From assembly GCF_019175385.1 (NCBI RefSeq), contig NC_083341.1, positions 20,096,203-20,160,202 on the forward strand: a stretch of 64,000 nt of DNA. The letters are read 5' to 3'. The stretch comes from Lycium barbarum (lineage: Eukaryota > Streptophyta > Magnoliopsida > Solanales > Solanaceae). Positions within the stretch are counted from its first letter, which is position 1; every line of letters starts with the position of its first letter. Below the pieces are notes generated by a model that saw nothing but the letters and a program-made list of their open reading frames with translations, made no database searches and was not told the origin of the DNA. The position numbers were made by a program, and so were the translations under genes. Positions 24,044 through 33,693 of this stretch are shown one piece after another.

Positions 24044-27000
24044 TTAATTTGGACGAATGTCAATGCCCTTAACGATGAGACCAGATTTCCATTTATCGTT
24101 GCTGGTTTCCATCAACGTCATTTCAACTTCACCATCTTCACCTAAGTTGTTGAAAAATTCACCAAGCTTTATTTCCATCCACTCATCGGCTCGAAGGTGT
24201 GGGAATATGCCATGTTCTCCGTGTTCCTTTGACTTTGAGATGAAAACAGTGTAACCCTCACCATCAGTGCCCTTTGCCTTTTCCTTAACAAATCTCACTG
24301 ATGCAATGGCTCGTTCAAGGTTTTGTTGTTGATCATTCAACTTGAACACTAGATATGCCCCAAAACTAGTCTTTCGAGTAAGTCGTTTTGAGTCTATCTT
24401 TCCAACGATGTTAAGAAAACAAACGCGATGAAGCTCAGCCACGTCACATCTTTGCATGCAAGAAATATTTAAGTGAGCCATATATAGATGCATTAGCCAT
24501 AGACGGGGTTGAAGAGTTGGGGATGGATGGAAACCAACAATTGGAAATGACATGGGAGAGTAATGGAAAATGACTTCCCTCCTCTTGTAAGGGAAGTATT
24601 TTCCAAAAAAAAAAATTAGAGGAAAATGTACTCCTAAAGAAAATATATAAACATTATATTTGTCCCAATTAAACACGGTAAAATCAGAAAACATTTTTTA
24701 TTGAAGGGTTTGAGGTGGGTGAAACCATCAAAATATATTTTCCTCCATACCAACACATTATAATTAAAGATACCAAACTTATGATGTCACTATGTGTATA
24801 ACGGATTATGAGCCCATTTGATTTAAAAGTTCACTGATGGTGTTTACCCAAAAAAAAAAAAAAACTTGTGAAATCCTATCTATTTCATCTCTCAAGCCTC
24901 GAAGAAACCCTCTACACTTTTGATTCCATACTCTATATAAGTCAAAAAATTCTTTTAAACTGGTCTGATAAGCTTTTAATCATATATATCAAACACCTTT
25001 TAAGAGTACAAAAAGAGAGAGATATACCCAGATTCTGGAAGATAATTCCATGTCCAATAATGTTCAGGAGTGTCCATCCATGTAATTGAAAGCTTTGTTG
25101 CGTCGATCCACTCACTCTGATTAATGACATTATATATAGATCAAGAAGCATATTAGGTAGTAGTTTATTTTACTCAATGAAAATGTAATCAAAGAACTCT
25201 TAACTGACTTATTTGTCAGATCACTAGTAGCTTGTTTGGTCAAGTATACAAAATCTGCTTATTTTAAAAAGTAAATTTTGTCAAAAGTGCTTTTCGAAAA
25301 AATACTATTGAGAAAAAATAAGTTTGTGTTTGGAAATCAATTTGAAAAATACTTTTGCAATATTAGAGCATCAACTTGTCTTTGGCCAAGCTAAGGTCCC
25401 AAAGGTGCTTTTGAAGAAAAGCTACCTTGTTTAGCTTCTGAAAAATATTTTTTGTTACTACTCAAAATCACTTATTTTTTGCTGAAATCATAGTCAAAAC
25501 ACCTAAATTATCTTTTAAAAATCACCTTTTAAAGAAAATAAACACTTTTGACTCTTGGTCAAACATGTAGGAAATCAATCCGTGATTTGTATTGATGTAT
25601 GAAAGTCATTATATACAAAGTAGGTATCTCACTATCAGAATTATACTCGGCTAAATTATAGGACCTAATTACTATACATAAGGAAGAGAATATTTACAAT
25701 ATTTACATAGACTATTACATAGTCTATCACACCCCCGCAGTCGAAGCGGGAGGTTGTCGTACGCTTAGACTGTCCCTGAAATCATCAAAGAGCACGCGCG
25801 GAAGACCTTTAGTGAAGATATCTGCGATCTGGTAACGGGACGGGACGTGAAGAACACGAACTTCTCCACGGGCAACTTTCTCACGTACGAAATGTATGCC
25901 CATCTCAATATGTTTAGTGCGTTGGTGCTGAACTGGATTACCTGATAGGTATATGGCACTAACATTATCACAATAAACCAATGTAGCTGTCCGGATGGGA
26001 CAACAGACCTCCAAAAGAAGGTTACGAAGCCAACAGGACTCAGAGACGACATTAGCGACACCACGGTATTCGGCCTCGGCACTCGACTTAGACATAGTAG
26101 GTTGTCGTTTGGATGACCATGAGAGGAGATTATCGCCAAGGAAGACACAGTAACCTGATGTGTATCGGCGAGTGTCTGGACAACCACCCTAATCTTCATC
26201 TGTATAAGAAACAAGAGAGGCAATGGAGGATTTGTACAGATGGAGACCAAACTCAATAGTACCTTGAATGTATCGGACTATGCGTTTAAGAGCATGCATA
26301 TGTGCAACCTTTGGATCATGCATGTGAAGGCATACTTGTTGAACCGCATAGGAGATGTCTGGTCTTGTGAATGTAAGGTATTGCAACGCGCCGGCCAACT
26401 TACGATATTGGGTGGGATCATCGCATGGAGGCCCGGCCGTGGCACCAAATTTGGCTTTGGTGTCGACCGGTGTCTGACTTGGCTTACAGGCAGTCATGCC
26501 CGCACGCTCTATAATATCTGCTGCATAATTTTTCTGAGAGAGAAACATGCCGTGTGAAGTCCGGGTAACAGTGATACCCAAAAAATAGCTTAGAGGGCCC
26601 AAATCCTTCATAGCAAATTCGGCACTAAGCAGAGACATGATGGATTTTCTGAGAGCATCTGAGGAAGCTGTGAGAATAATATCATCAACATATAATAGAA
26701 TGTAAGCAATGTCAGAACATCGACAATAAATAAAGAGAGAGTGATCAGATCGGCTATGTGAAAAACCAATAGTGGAGACATAGTCTGCAAAGCGTTGGAA
26801 CCATGCACGGGGAGCTTGCTTAAGTCCGTACAACGATTTCTTCAAGAGACAGACATGATGTGGATGCTTTGGATCCTTAAACCCAATAGGCTGATGCATA
26901 TAAGCAGTCTCATTAAGATTACCGTGTAGGAAAGCATTCTTGACATCCAACTGATGAATGGGCCAAGAGTGTGCAAGTGCAATGCTCAAGACAGCGCGAA

Positions 27001-30000
27001 TAGTAGCCGGTTTGACAACCGGACTGAAAGTCTCGTCGCAATCAACTCCAACCTGTTGAGACCTGCCATCACAGACAAGACGGGCTTTGTGCCTCTCAAA
27101 AGAACCATCAGATTTCTTTTTATGACAAAAAATCCACATAGAACGAATAAGATTCACATCAGTGGGACGTGGAACCAACTCCCACGTCTTATTACTAATT
27201 AGAGCATTATATTCATCAACCATGCCAGCTTTCCAATTGTGGTCATTTAGAGCACTGACAGGATTTCGTGGGATAGGCGAGATGGAGGGAGTGCTAGAAG
27301 TATTTAAGTTGAATGGTTGTTTGGACTTAAAAATCCCGTGTTGGCTTCTAGTGACCATGCGGGTGGGCTGCTGGGCAGTCACGGGTGGGGAAGTGGGGGG
27401 TAGGGGCAGTGACCGTGGGGTTGGACTGCTGGGCAGTGGGGAGAGAGGGCTGTTGGGCAGTCACGGGTGGAGCAGCGGGGGGGAGGGGCTGCTCAGCAGT
27501 GGGAGGGAGGGGCTGGACCGAGGGAACGACAGGTGGAGGAGGCTGTGACAGAAAATGCAGGGTATATGGAGAAATCCCATGGTCCAAAAAATCACAAGAA
27601 GTTGGGGTTGGTGAGTGCAATTTGGAGAAGGGAAATTTAGTTTCCTCAAAGATGACATGCCTTGAGATGATGATTTTGTTGGTGGATAAATCATAACATT
27701 TATATCCTCTATGATTCAACGGATAGCCCAAAAATACACACGGGGTGGATCTTGCTTGTAACTTATGAATAATTGTAGATGGGAAAAGTGGATAGCATAG
27801 ACACCCAAAAACCCGGAGATGAGAATAGGAGGGGGTTCGTTGATAGAGAACTTGTGTTGGTGATTTATACCCAAGGACTTTGGTGGGAAGTACATTAAGG
27901 AGGTATGTGACCATTTGGAGAGCATGATGCCAAAAAGAGGGGGGCATGAAAGAGTGGACAAGAAGAGTGCGCACTATGTTGTTGATGGATTTAATTTTTC
28001 TTTCCGCTTTGCCGTTTTGAGGAGAGGTATGGGGGCAAGAAAATTAGAAATTTAAACCATTTGAGGCGCAAAAAGATTGAAAATACCCATTGGCAAACTC
28101 CCGCCCATTATCACATTGAATGTTTTTAATGTCTCTTTCGAATTGAGTCAGTATTAATGCCTTAAAAGATAGAAAAGTGGAATAGACTTGGGACTTGTTA
28201 GAGATTGGAAAAGTCCAAAGAAAATTACTATAATCATCAAGAAAGAAAACATAATAGCGGTGCCCATTAGAACTTAAAACAGGAGATGTCCATAAATCAC
28301 TATGAATGATATCAAACGGCATAGTAGTAAATGACAATGAATCATAAAATGGCAATTTAACATGTTTCCCCAAAGGACAAGAGGTACAAAAAGAAGTTCC
28401 CCTATTACATTCAATTAAGGCATTACTACGAAGAGAACTAAGGATAGCATTTCCCGGATGGCCGAGTCGGGAATGCCACAAGCTAGGTGATGCGGCAATG
28501 AAAGTGGATGGTGGAGTGGTCCATTTTGTGGCAATGATAGGATACAATTCCCCGGTGCTCTCACATCTCATTAGGTAGCTCCCCGTCGGTAAATCCTTCA
28601 CAGAAAACCCAAGAGGATCAAACTCAACAGAAACATTATTGTCCTTAGTGAATTTACGTACGGAAATAAGGTTTTTGATGAGTTTTGGAGAATGCAAGAC
28701 ATTTCGGAGACGTAATTGATGATTAGGAGGGGGTAGGGATGTATGACCATATCCTCGAATTGGAATAGTGCTACCATTACCAACAATGATTCCAGAATTA
28801 TTGCTCAAATTAAAATAAGACGTGAGAGTACCTGAGTTGGCAGTCATGTGGGAAGTTGCTCCGGTGTCCATGTACCAATTATCATTCGGTTGATGCATGG
28901 ACAGAGTGTGCATGGCTGCCTCCACGTCTGTCGGAGTGTACCCATAATAGGTCGGACCATGCATGGAATAAGCCTGCTGAGGTCGTGGACCCGCACCGAG
29001 AATGCCGCTGCCGGGCAGCGGTGTGGTGGGACGCTGCTGCCACTATCTCGTCGGATACGGGCAGGGGGGCATTGGCCACTGCTGGGGCGGCCAGGCAGGC
29101 CAGTAGTAGCCCCCTGCCGATGGCTGTCTCGTCGGCCACTGGCCGTTGCTGGTCTGTCCGCCGCCGCCGCGGCCGGATTTCCCGCGGTTGTTGTTATTGT
29201 TGTTCCCCTTTCCTTTGTTCCTGTTAGAATTCCTGCCACGATTATTATCACGACAGTTAGTTGAATTATTGTTGCTGCCAGGTGGCGGGGAGGGAGTATC
29301 ATTATCAACAAGTAGAGCCGCGGGACTGGAATCGCGGGCACGTTCCTTGGCTACTACGTCTTCGAGCTTGAGTCTGTAGCACACTTCAGAGAAAGAGGGC
29401 AGCACATCCTTCTGCTGGATGGTGGTGACAAAGTGTGCATATGTCTCCAGTAAGCCTGCAAAGAGGCGTAAGACTAGACGTTGATCGGACACCGGCGACC
29501 CCACGTTGGCAAGCTGATCCGCGAGAGACTTGAGCCTATTATAATAGGCCATAACCGAGCCGAAGTCGGCCATTTTTGTGGTGGTGAATTCAGTTTCAAG
29601 GTACGCTGCCCTTGAGTGCTTGTTATCTTGGAAAAGTTCAGCAACTCGATTCCAAGCCTTCTCTGCAACATCATCCGCCATGAGAATAGAGGTAAGAATA
29701 TCATGGGATACGGTGGCGTATATCCATTGAAGGACCACCGCATCTAGCCGTTTCCAGAGCGGAAGGTTAGCCGCCTTTGTTACATTGTACGCGGTGAGTT
29801 CAGTGGTGTCAGTTGGTGGTATGATGTGTTCAAGTACAGAGTGGACGTGGGCTAGAACTTTGAACAGTGTCGCCCATTCGTGATAATGGCCGGTTTCCAT
29901 GTCTAAAGTGATTGGGATTAAAGATTTCACATTCGTGACGGTTAAAGCAGAATGGAAATTTTTGTTGTTAGCCATTGAAGAGAGAAGAGGGAGGAGGAAG

Positions 30001-30424
30001 GGGTGGCGGCTACGGCTAGGGTTAGGAGAGAAGAGAGGGGTGGACGGCTAGGGTTTAGGAAGCTAGGGTTTTTAGGAGAAACCTAGCCTGATACCATGTA
30101 GGAAATCAATCTGTGATTTGTATTGATGTATGAAAGTCATTATATACAAAGTAGGTATCTCACTATCAGAATGATACTCGGCTAAATTATAGGACCTAAT
30201 TACTATACATAAGGAAGAGAATATTTACAATATTTACATAGACTATTACATAGTCTATCAAAACAGGCTACTCCTTTCGATGCAAACGTTAAAGAATTTA
30301 TTCATATTCCTCAATACTTTCGAGACAATTTTCACGAATCAAATAAAATTCCGAAAATGAAAGTAATCACAAGACCTTGTTGTAGTAAGAATTACTAATA
30401 TAAATGAGAAGAATAACTTACCAT
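24044..30424 (-). CDS. PP2-A-like lectin gene, copy 2, with copia in intron 1
   Basis: The model is join(24044..24449, 25028..25116, 30422..30424) on the minus strand, with a 165-residue product nearly identical to copy 1 (Ser instead of Thr in VFI.KSKEH). Splice signals are kept: GTAAGT after the ATG, CAG before AGTGAG, a GTATAT donor, and an AAG acceptor where copy 1 has CAG. Intron 1 has grown from about 0.6 kb to about 5.3 kb because an Ale-like copia element (25566-30260) sits in it in the same transcriptional orientation. The reading frame is intact if the intron is spliced. Since only the ATG lies in exon 1, failed splicing of this one intron would remove the normal start. Expression cannot be judged from sequence. 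Confidence 0.8.
25566..25729 (-). repeat. Copia 3' LTR (164 bp)
   Basis: On the minus strand it begins TGATAGACTATG and ends TTCCTACA. It differs from the 5' LTR at two sites (near 25581 and 25641). Its first three bases TGA serve as the pol stop codon. Confidence 0.95.
25727..26188 (-). pseudogene. Copia RNase H segment
   Basis: After a premature TAG at 26189-26191, the same frame continues with the RNase H core (RRYTSGYCVFLGDNLLSWSS), MSKSSAEAEYRGVA, ATLVYCDNVSAIYLS, QRTKHIEMGIHFVRE and IADIFTKGLP. The catalytic-type residues and C-terminal motifs look intact. The TAG stands where copia proteins usually have Trp (DADWGG), so TGG to TAG is the simplest reading. Confidence 0.9.
25730..25741 (-). 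other. Polypurine tract
   Basis: The minus strand has CTGCGGGGGTG directly before the 3' LTR. It is the plus-strand primer site for reverse transcription. It is also coding: it gives the last residues of pol before the TGA inside the LTR. Confidence 0.8.
26189..27382 (-). pseudogene. Copia reverse transcriptase segment
   Basis: This is a 397-residue open stretch. WELVPRP and the region up to CDETFSPVVKPATIR open the domain. HQLDVKNAFLHGNL, LKKSLYGLKQAPRAWF, LLYVDDIILTA (YVDD active site), LGPLSYFLGITV and YRKLAGALQYLTFTRPDISY follow. The domain itself is intact. The segment is out of frame with the upstream integrase piece, which overlaps it near 27348-27382. Confidence 0.95.
27348..28043 (-). 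pseudogene. Copia integrase C-terminal and linker segment
   Basis: The frame after the TAA at 28044-28046 has SPQNGKAERKIKSINN, holding the catalytic Glu. FWHHALQMVTYLLN, VFGCLCYP and CVFLGYP follow (integrase C-terminal GKGY-like region). Next comes a Pro/Gln/Thr-rich linker. It runs out of frame near 27350-27380, where a shift is needed to enter the RT frame. The linker is a G/C-rich slippage-prone repeat (TGGGCAG, GGGG), a likely cause. Confidence 0.85.
28044..29042 (-). pseudogene. Copia protease and integrase N-terminal segment
   Basis: It holds the aspartic protease motif WYMDTGATSHM and the integrase zinc-binding HHCC region (LWHSRLGHP ... CTSCPLGK). The first two catalytic Asp are in IIHSDLW and IQCDNGREF. 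It ends at TAA (28044-28046), just before the catalytic Glu. It is in the same frame as gag, separated from it only by a TAG at 29043-29045. Confidence 0.9.
29043..29975 (-). CDS. Copia Gag (310 aa), no zinc knuckle
   Basis: This is the capsid-like protein of the retroelement. The UBN2/retrotransposon gag core includes LWKRLDAVVLQWIYATVS, YLETEFTTTKMADF and DQRLVLRLFAGL. The C-terminal third is Asn/Arg/Gly-rich (residues about 225-280), followed by a Trp/Pro-rich end. A CCHC knuckle is not present; the basic low-complexity tract may bind RNA instead (inference). It starts at an ATG about 120 bases inside the 5' LTR. It ends in TAG in an otherwise continuous gag-pol frame. Confidence 0.9.
   Translation of the reverse strand: MANNKNFHSALTVTNVKSLIPITLDMETGHYHEWATLFKVLAHVHSVLEHIIPPTDTTELTAYNVTKAANLPLWKRLDAVVLQWIYATVSHDILTSILMADDVAEKAWNRVAELFQDNKHSRAAYLETEFTTTKMADFGSVMAYYNRLKSLADQLANVGSPVSDQRLVLRLFAGLLETYAHFVTTIQQKDVLPSFSEVCYRLKLEDVVAKERARDSSPAALLVDNDTPSPPPGSNNNSTNCRDNNRGRNSNRNKGKGNNNNNNRGKSGRGGGGQTSNGQWPTRQPSAGGYYWPAWPPQQWPMPPCPYPTR
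30079..30096 (-). other. Copia primer binding site
   Basis: The minus strand reads TGGTATCAGGCTAGGTTT immediately after the 5' LTR. The first nine bases match initiator tRNA-Met priming sites. The match is shorter than in the older copia and gypsy elements of this window. Confidence 0.85.
30097..30260 (-). repeat. Copia 5' LTR (164 bp)
   Basis: It is 162 of 164 positions identical to 25566-25729, with the same TG...CA ends. The low divergence means a recent insertion. Confidence 0.95.
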
Positions 30425-30867
30425 CTTTCTTTTATTGCTCTGATATGATGCTGATCTATATATATCAAGTTATCAACTTTTGCTTCAATATATATTGGGG
30501 AAGGCTTAGTCATGACGCAAACTCAAGTGACGCATGCAAGCATACGTTGCTCTGACTTGTGAGTTATTTTTTTTTATTTGTAATCACTATGTAGGAAGTA
30601 TTATATTCCATCCAGAAATTATCAACATTAATGCTGGAAAAGTCTTCACGACGTGATCAGCATATTATAAAGGTCGTGCATACGAGAGGTAAAAGTTTTT
30701 GAGAAAAAGACCCAAAAAACAAAGACTTGAGTGTCCATGACCAGAAAGTTTCACATGCAATAATGTGCTTATGATTGGAAGAAAGTTTGTCTTACTTGAT
30801 TTGTTCTGAAACATATACTCTCACTAAATGAATAAATAGGAACTTTACAGAAGTATACAAAAAAAGT

Positions 30868-30976
30868 ACAACTACTACAACATACCGAGTATAATAACAT
30901 AAGTAGCGTCTGGAGAGTGTAGAGTGCACGCAGACTTTACTTCTACCTCCCAAGGTAGAGATGCAGTTTCTGAAAG
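30868..30976 (-). mobile_element. Inverted SINE/RTE tail, unit 2
   Basis: Counterpart of 15112-15223. It is upstream of PP2 copy 2 and carries the CTCTACACTCTCC region. Confidence 0.6.
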
Positions 30977-31358
30977 AAAAATAAAGTACATATATATTTA
31001 TTTTCGCTTAGCTTTAGACTAACGCTCACTATTTTTTGACAACAAAAAATTACCATCGGTATACAATATGCAAAAGACCCGGGAAAAAGCAATCTTCAGC
31101 GAAGTAATCTCCATTCTCTTTTGCTCTATTCATCCTCCTTCTTATGATCTTCTCTGTCAAACTTCATTGACTGAACCTCTCTCATAAATACCTTCTAATT
31201 TGGAGAGCATTTGAAGAAAGTTTTGTAGAACCCCCATTAAAAATTCATTTGAAACTTCAATTTAAAATATGAAAATATTTAGTAGTTATTTTTTGAATAG
31301 TGAGGTTAAAAGTCATTAATTGCGAACACATTATAAGAAGCTATATACAAAACTTGAG

Positions 31359-31979
31359 GAAGATTGGAGGTTAATTGGACTGGCTTAAAACATCACTGGG
31401 ACACTTATATATCACGTATATATCACATACATATATACATGGATACAGAGATATACAGGAGATACATGCATGATAGATATACCCGTGCTTCAGCTAGTCT
31501 TTTTTGCGATGTTCTTTGACTACTTCGAATTTTTGCTCTAAATTCCAAAACCGGATCAAACTAGCTAGCTCTAATGGTGCTCAAATTTCAGGTTCATATC
31601 CTTAAAGTGTTTTCCAAGTTACCCATCAATACCATCTTGATTTCGAACCACAAACTTCATATCCACAATTTCAAATGAAGTTTCTAATGGGTTTCTCAAT
31701 GCGGACAGGTTTTTCATTTTAATCCTTCGACCCAATCTAAAAAACGGATGTTTAACGGTGACAATGTCAGCTCAAATATACACCTATATTCGCCTTTATC
31801 AAGATTTCAGCCAAAAATTCAAACTTTAGATATGGGTATTCAACTTCAAGCTTCAAAGGTGGGTGTTGGCCAATGTGTGAAAAAAGAGAGAAATAAGGCT
31901 AAAGTGAGTAATAAGTTGAGAGATGGACCCAAATAGCTAAATATATATTTTTATTTTTTTTTGCAAAGCTGTGTAATTT
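31359..31979. other. Spacer between duplication and Helitron
   Basis: AT-rich, with a tract of ATATATC/ATACAT variants around 31405-31480. A short open frame at 31748-31936 has no family resemblance. I see no gene. Confidence 0.5.
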
Positions 31980-32299
31980 TCTACTATCTAATAAGCATGA
32001 GTCCCTGGGACGACCAAGGGTAATTCAGTAAATGTGGCTTTGGTCCTCAGGGGTATTTTCGGTATTCTATAACACACTCCAACAATCTGGAATGATCCAT
32101 ATTTTTAACTATATAATAAGAGTGAGTCTATGGGACGACGAAGGGTATTCCGGTAATTTTATCCAGTCCAACTTTTTTTCTCCTTCTACGTACATTCTAC
32201 ACAGATCCTTTTCATTCTACATACATCCTACGCAGATCCTAGATTTTTTCTCACTCTAAAACCTCTGGAACTGTCCATCTTCGTCTTCACCCTCAATTC

Positions 32300-32338
32300 A
32301 TGTCTCTGGAAGTATCCATCTTCGTCTTCACCCTTGAG
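32300..32338 (+). pseudogene. Possible captured first exon in the Helitron
   Basis: ATG TCT CTG GAA GTA TCC begins a 13-codon frame that ends in CTTGAG followed by GTATGC, a plausible donor. A pyrimidine-rich sequence follows. A near repeat of the coding part lies 40 bp upstream, without the ATG in frame. I do not recognise the gene. Confidence 0.3.
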
Positions 32339-32849
32339 GTATGCTTCTCCCTCTTGCCCTAATTTTCTTCAAATTTACCAATTTTACGGTTTAAATTCAT
32401 TGTTATTGTCAGAATTTTCATGAACTCTCTCTTCAATGTTCTTTGGCTTTTTTTTTCTATTGTATTGCTGAGCTATTGTCTGCTGCTTCTTTCGATTTTC
32501 TGATGGGTTCTTTTGGTTGCTTCCTTTCTTCTTATTCTTTCTGTTTGTCTGCTTCCCCTGCAAAGGCAGGGGAATTTGTGAGGTTGGTTCTTATGCGCTC
32601 TCACAAAGGCCTCCGCTTTTTGTAGCCATGGCGAATTAGCCCCTTTTCTGATATAATTTTAGGCTAATCTGAGCCTCTTTTATGTATTATGGTTAGTTCT
32701 ACAATGAGTGGTCCTTTTGTTTAGTTCTGTTCGTGTTCTTTCTTCTGTTTTTGAATAATCTATATATCTGTATGGAGATGAATAAACATCAGCACCTTGT
32801 ATCTTAAACAATTTATTCCAAGATTTCTTGACACTATAGTCTTTCATTA

Positions 32850-33125
32850 CCCATAACTTAAAACTATCCACTCCCCATGAGTATAAGTAGAATAACCACA
32901 AAGTCCTCCTCCAAATACTGAGATTGATCTGAAATTGGGTTGTGATGATGATTTGCTTCTTTCTAGGCTATAATCTACTTCACCGCATTGAGAAAATATG
33001 CCCCGTATCTTGGCAGGGCGACTCAGTATAGCATCCATTTGCGAACCGGTGTCTGTAGCCATGGCGATGTTGCTTTCTCTTTGCTTGTTTGTAGAATAGC
33101 AAAATCTGAGCCCTAAAGTGGACAT
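32850..33125 (-). pseudogene. Unidentified captured exon-like fragment
   Basis: The minus strand holds an open stretch with MATDTGSQMDAILSRP, AKIRGIFSQCGEVDYSLE and FRSISVFGGGLCGYSTY. Composition is protein-like (balanced, Gly/Ser-rich end) and unlike the AT-rich shadows nearby. I cannot name the parent gene. Its position in a Helitron suggests capture of part of a host gene. Confidence 0.4.
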
Positions 33126-33139
33126 ATATGATTAGAAAT

Positions 33140-33202
33140 GCTACTGGAAGGGACTGAACCTTCGACCTTGTGGTTAATAACCACACGCTCTAACCAACTG
33201 AG
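33140..33202 (-). pseudogene. tRNA-Asn-like fragment, 5' acceptor strand missing
   Basis: The minus strand reads CTCAGTTGGTTAGAGCG (A box, D arm), GTGTGGTTATTAACCACAAG (anticodon arm), GAAGGTTCAGTCCCTTC (T arm and B box) and then CAGTAGC. This matches plant tRNA-Asn except that the anticodon loop has ATT instead of GTT, and the 5' half of the acceptor stem is replaced by T-rich DNA. It cannot fold a normal acceptor stem, so it is probably not functional. Confidence 0.7.
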
Positions 33203-33667
33203 AATTTTTTTCCATTGTATTGCTGAGCTATTGTCTGCTGCTTCTTTCGATTTTCTGGTGGGTTCTTTTGGTTGCTTCCTTTCTTCTTATTCTTTCTGTT
33301 TGTTTGCTTACCTTTCTGGTGGTGAGTTTGCTTCAAAATATCAAAAATTATAAAATTTTGAAATGACAAACCCAGTTGAAGAATACACTGTTTAATTTTT
33401 TTGTTGAGTTTTGGGACTAAATTTACTGCACTTGGAATTTGGTAATATATAAAGTAGGATCTTAGTTTGATGTTGTTCCCATGAAACCATTGCTCTAAGC
33501 AGGACTATAATGAAAATATAGAGCTTTTGTTGACTCCGTTTTCTAATTTGGTTGCTCCATATCGTCGGAGAAATTTGATTTATCTTTATAATATATAACA
33601 ATCTTGTGTTGAAAGTTATATCAAAGGCTTACAAAATTTTCTAAAACCAATCACACAGAAGTTCAAG

Positions 33668-33693
33668 ATAACCACATGCTCTAACCAACTGAG
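33668..33693 (-). pseudogene. Second tRNA-Asn-like half
   Basis: The minus strand repeats CTCAGTTGGTTAGAGCATG and then GTGGTTAT, covering the D arm and the 5' half of the anticodon arm. It stops before the T arm. Confidence 0.6.

Larger units (their letters stand above)
25566..30260 (-). mobile_element. Ale/Retrofit-like Ty1/copia element (4695 bp) in PP2 intron
   Basis: Two 164 bp LTRs differ at two positions. Target duplications AAACA (25561-25565 and 30261-30265) flank it, and unit 1 keeps the single AAACA at 14472-14476. The primer binding site, polypurine tract and gene order gag-protease-integrase-RT-RNase H are all present on the minus strand. Size and short LTRs fit the Ale/Retrofit lineage. 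Gag and pol are in one frame but carry three stops and one frameshift, so this copy is not autonomous. Termini appear intact and could still be used in trans. Confidence 0.95.
25229..30269. mobile_element. MITE copy 2, split by copia
   Basis: This is the same MITE as 14140-14480. The copia element entered a few bases inside its right terminal repeat, leaving AAACAGGCT on the far side. In this copy the MITE is 25229-25565 plus 30261-30269. Confidence 0.7.
21473..31358. repeat. Segmental duplication, unit 2
   Basis: This copy holds the same order as unit 1: copia leader, LTR, PP2 gene, inverted SINE tail. It differs by a 4695 bp copia insertion (25566-30260) and by lacking the gypsy block. Coding exons differ at 2 of about 498 bases between units, while flanks differ more, so the duplication is recent. 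Confidence 0.9.
32452..33315 (+). repeat. About 105 bp direct repeat pair inside the Helitron
   Basis: 32452-32556 and about 33205-33315 share a long stretch beginning ATTGTATTGCTGAGC, with few differences. The second copy starts right beside the tRNA-Asn-like fragment, so the fragment and the intervening 650 bp appear to have entered together with a duplication of the host segment. Confidence 0.7.

Noticed and set aside
24942..25151. 69-residue minus-strand frame over PP2 exon 2 (also 13853-14062)
   Set aside because: Wrong frame; the true exon frame reads SEWIDATKLSITWMD and joins exon 3 with matching phase.
29043..29045. Programmed stop-codon readthrough between gag and pol
   Set aside because: The context does not resemble known plant readthrough signals, and the copy has other plain inactivating mutations; kept only as a low-interest question.
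27162..29379. Several plus-strand frames of 77-138 residues over the copia element
   Set aside because: They are antisense to intact gag, integrase and RT motifs and arise from G/C-rich coding sequence on the minus strand.
33140..33202. Functional tRNA-Asn gene
   Set aside because: The 5' acceptor strand is absent, so no complete cloverleaf can form.
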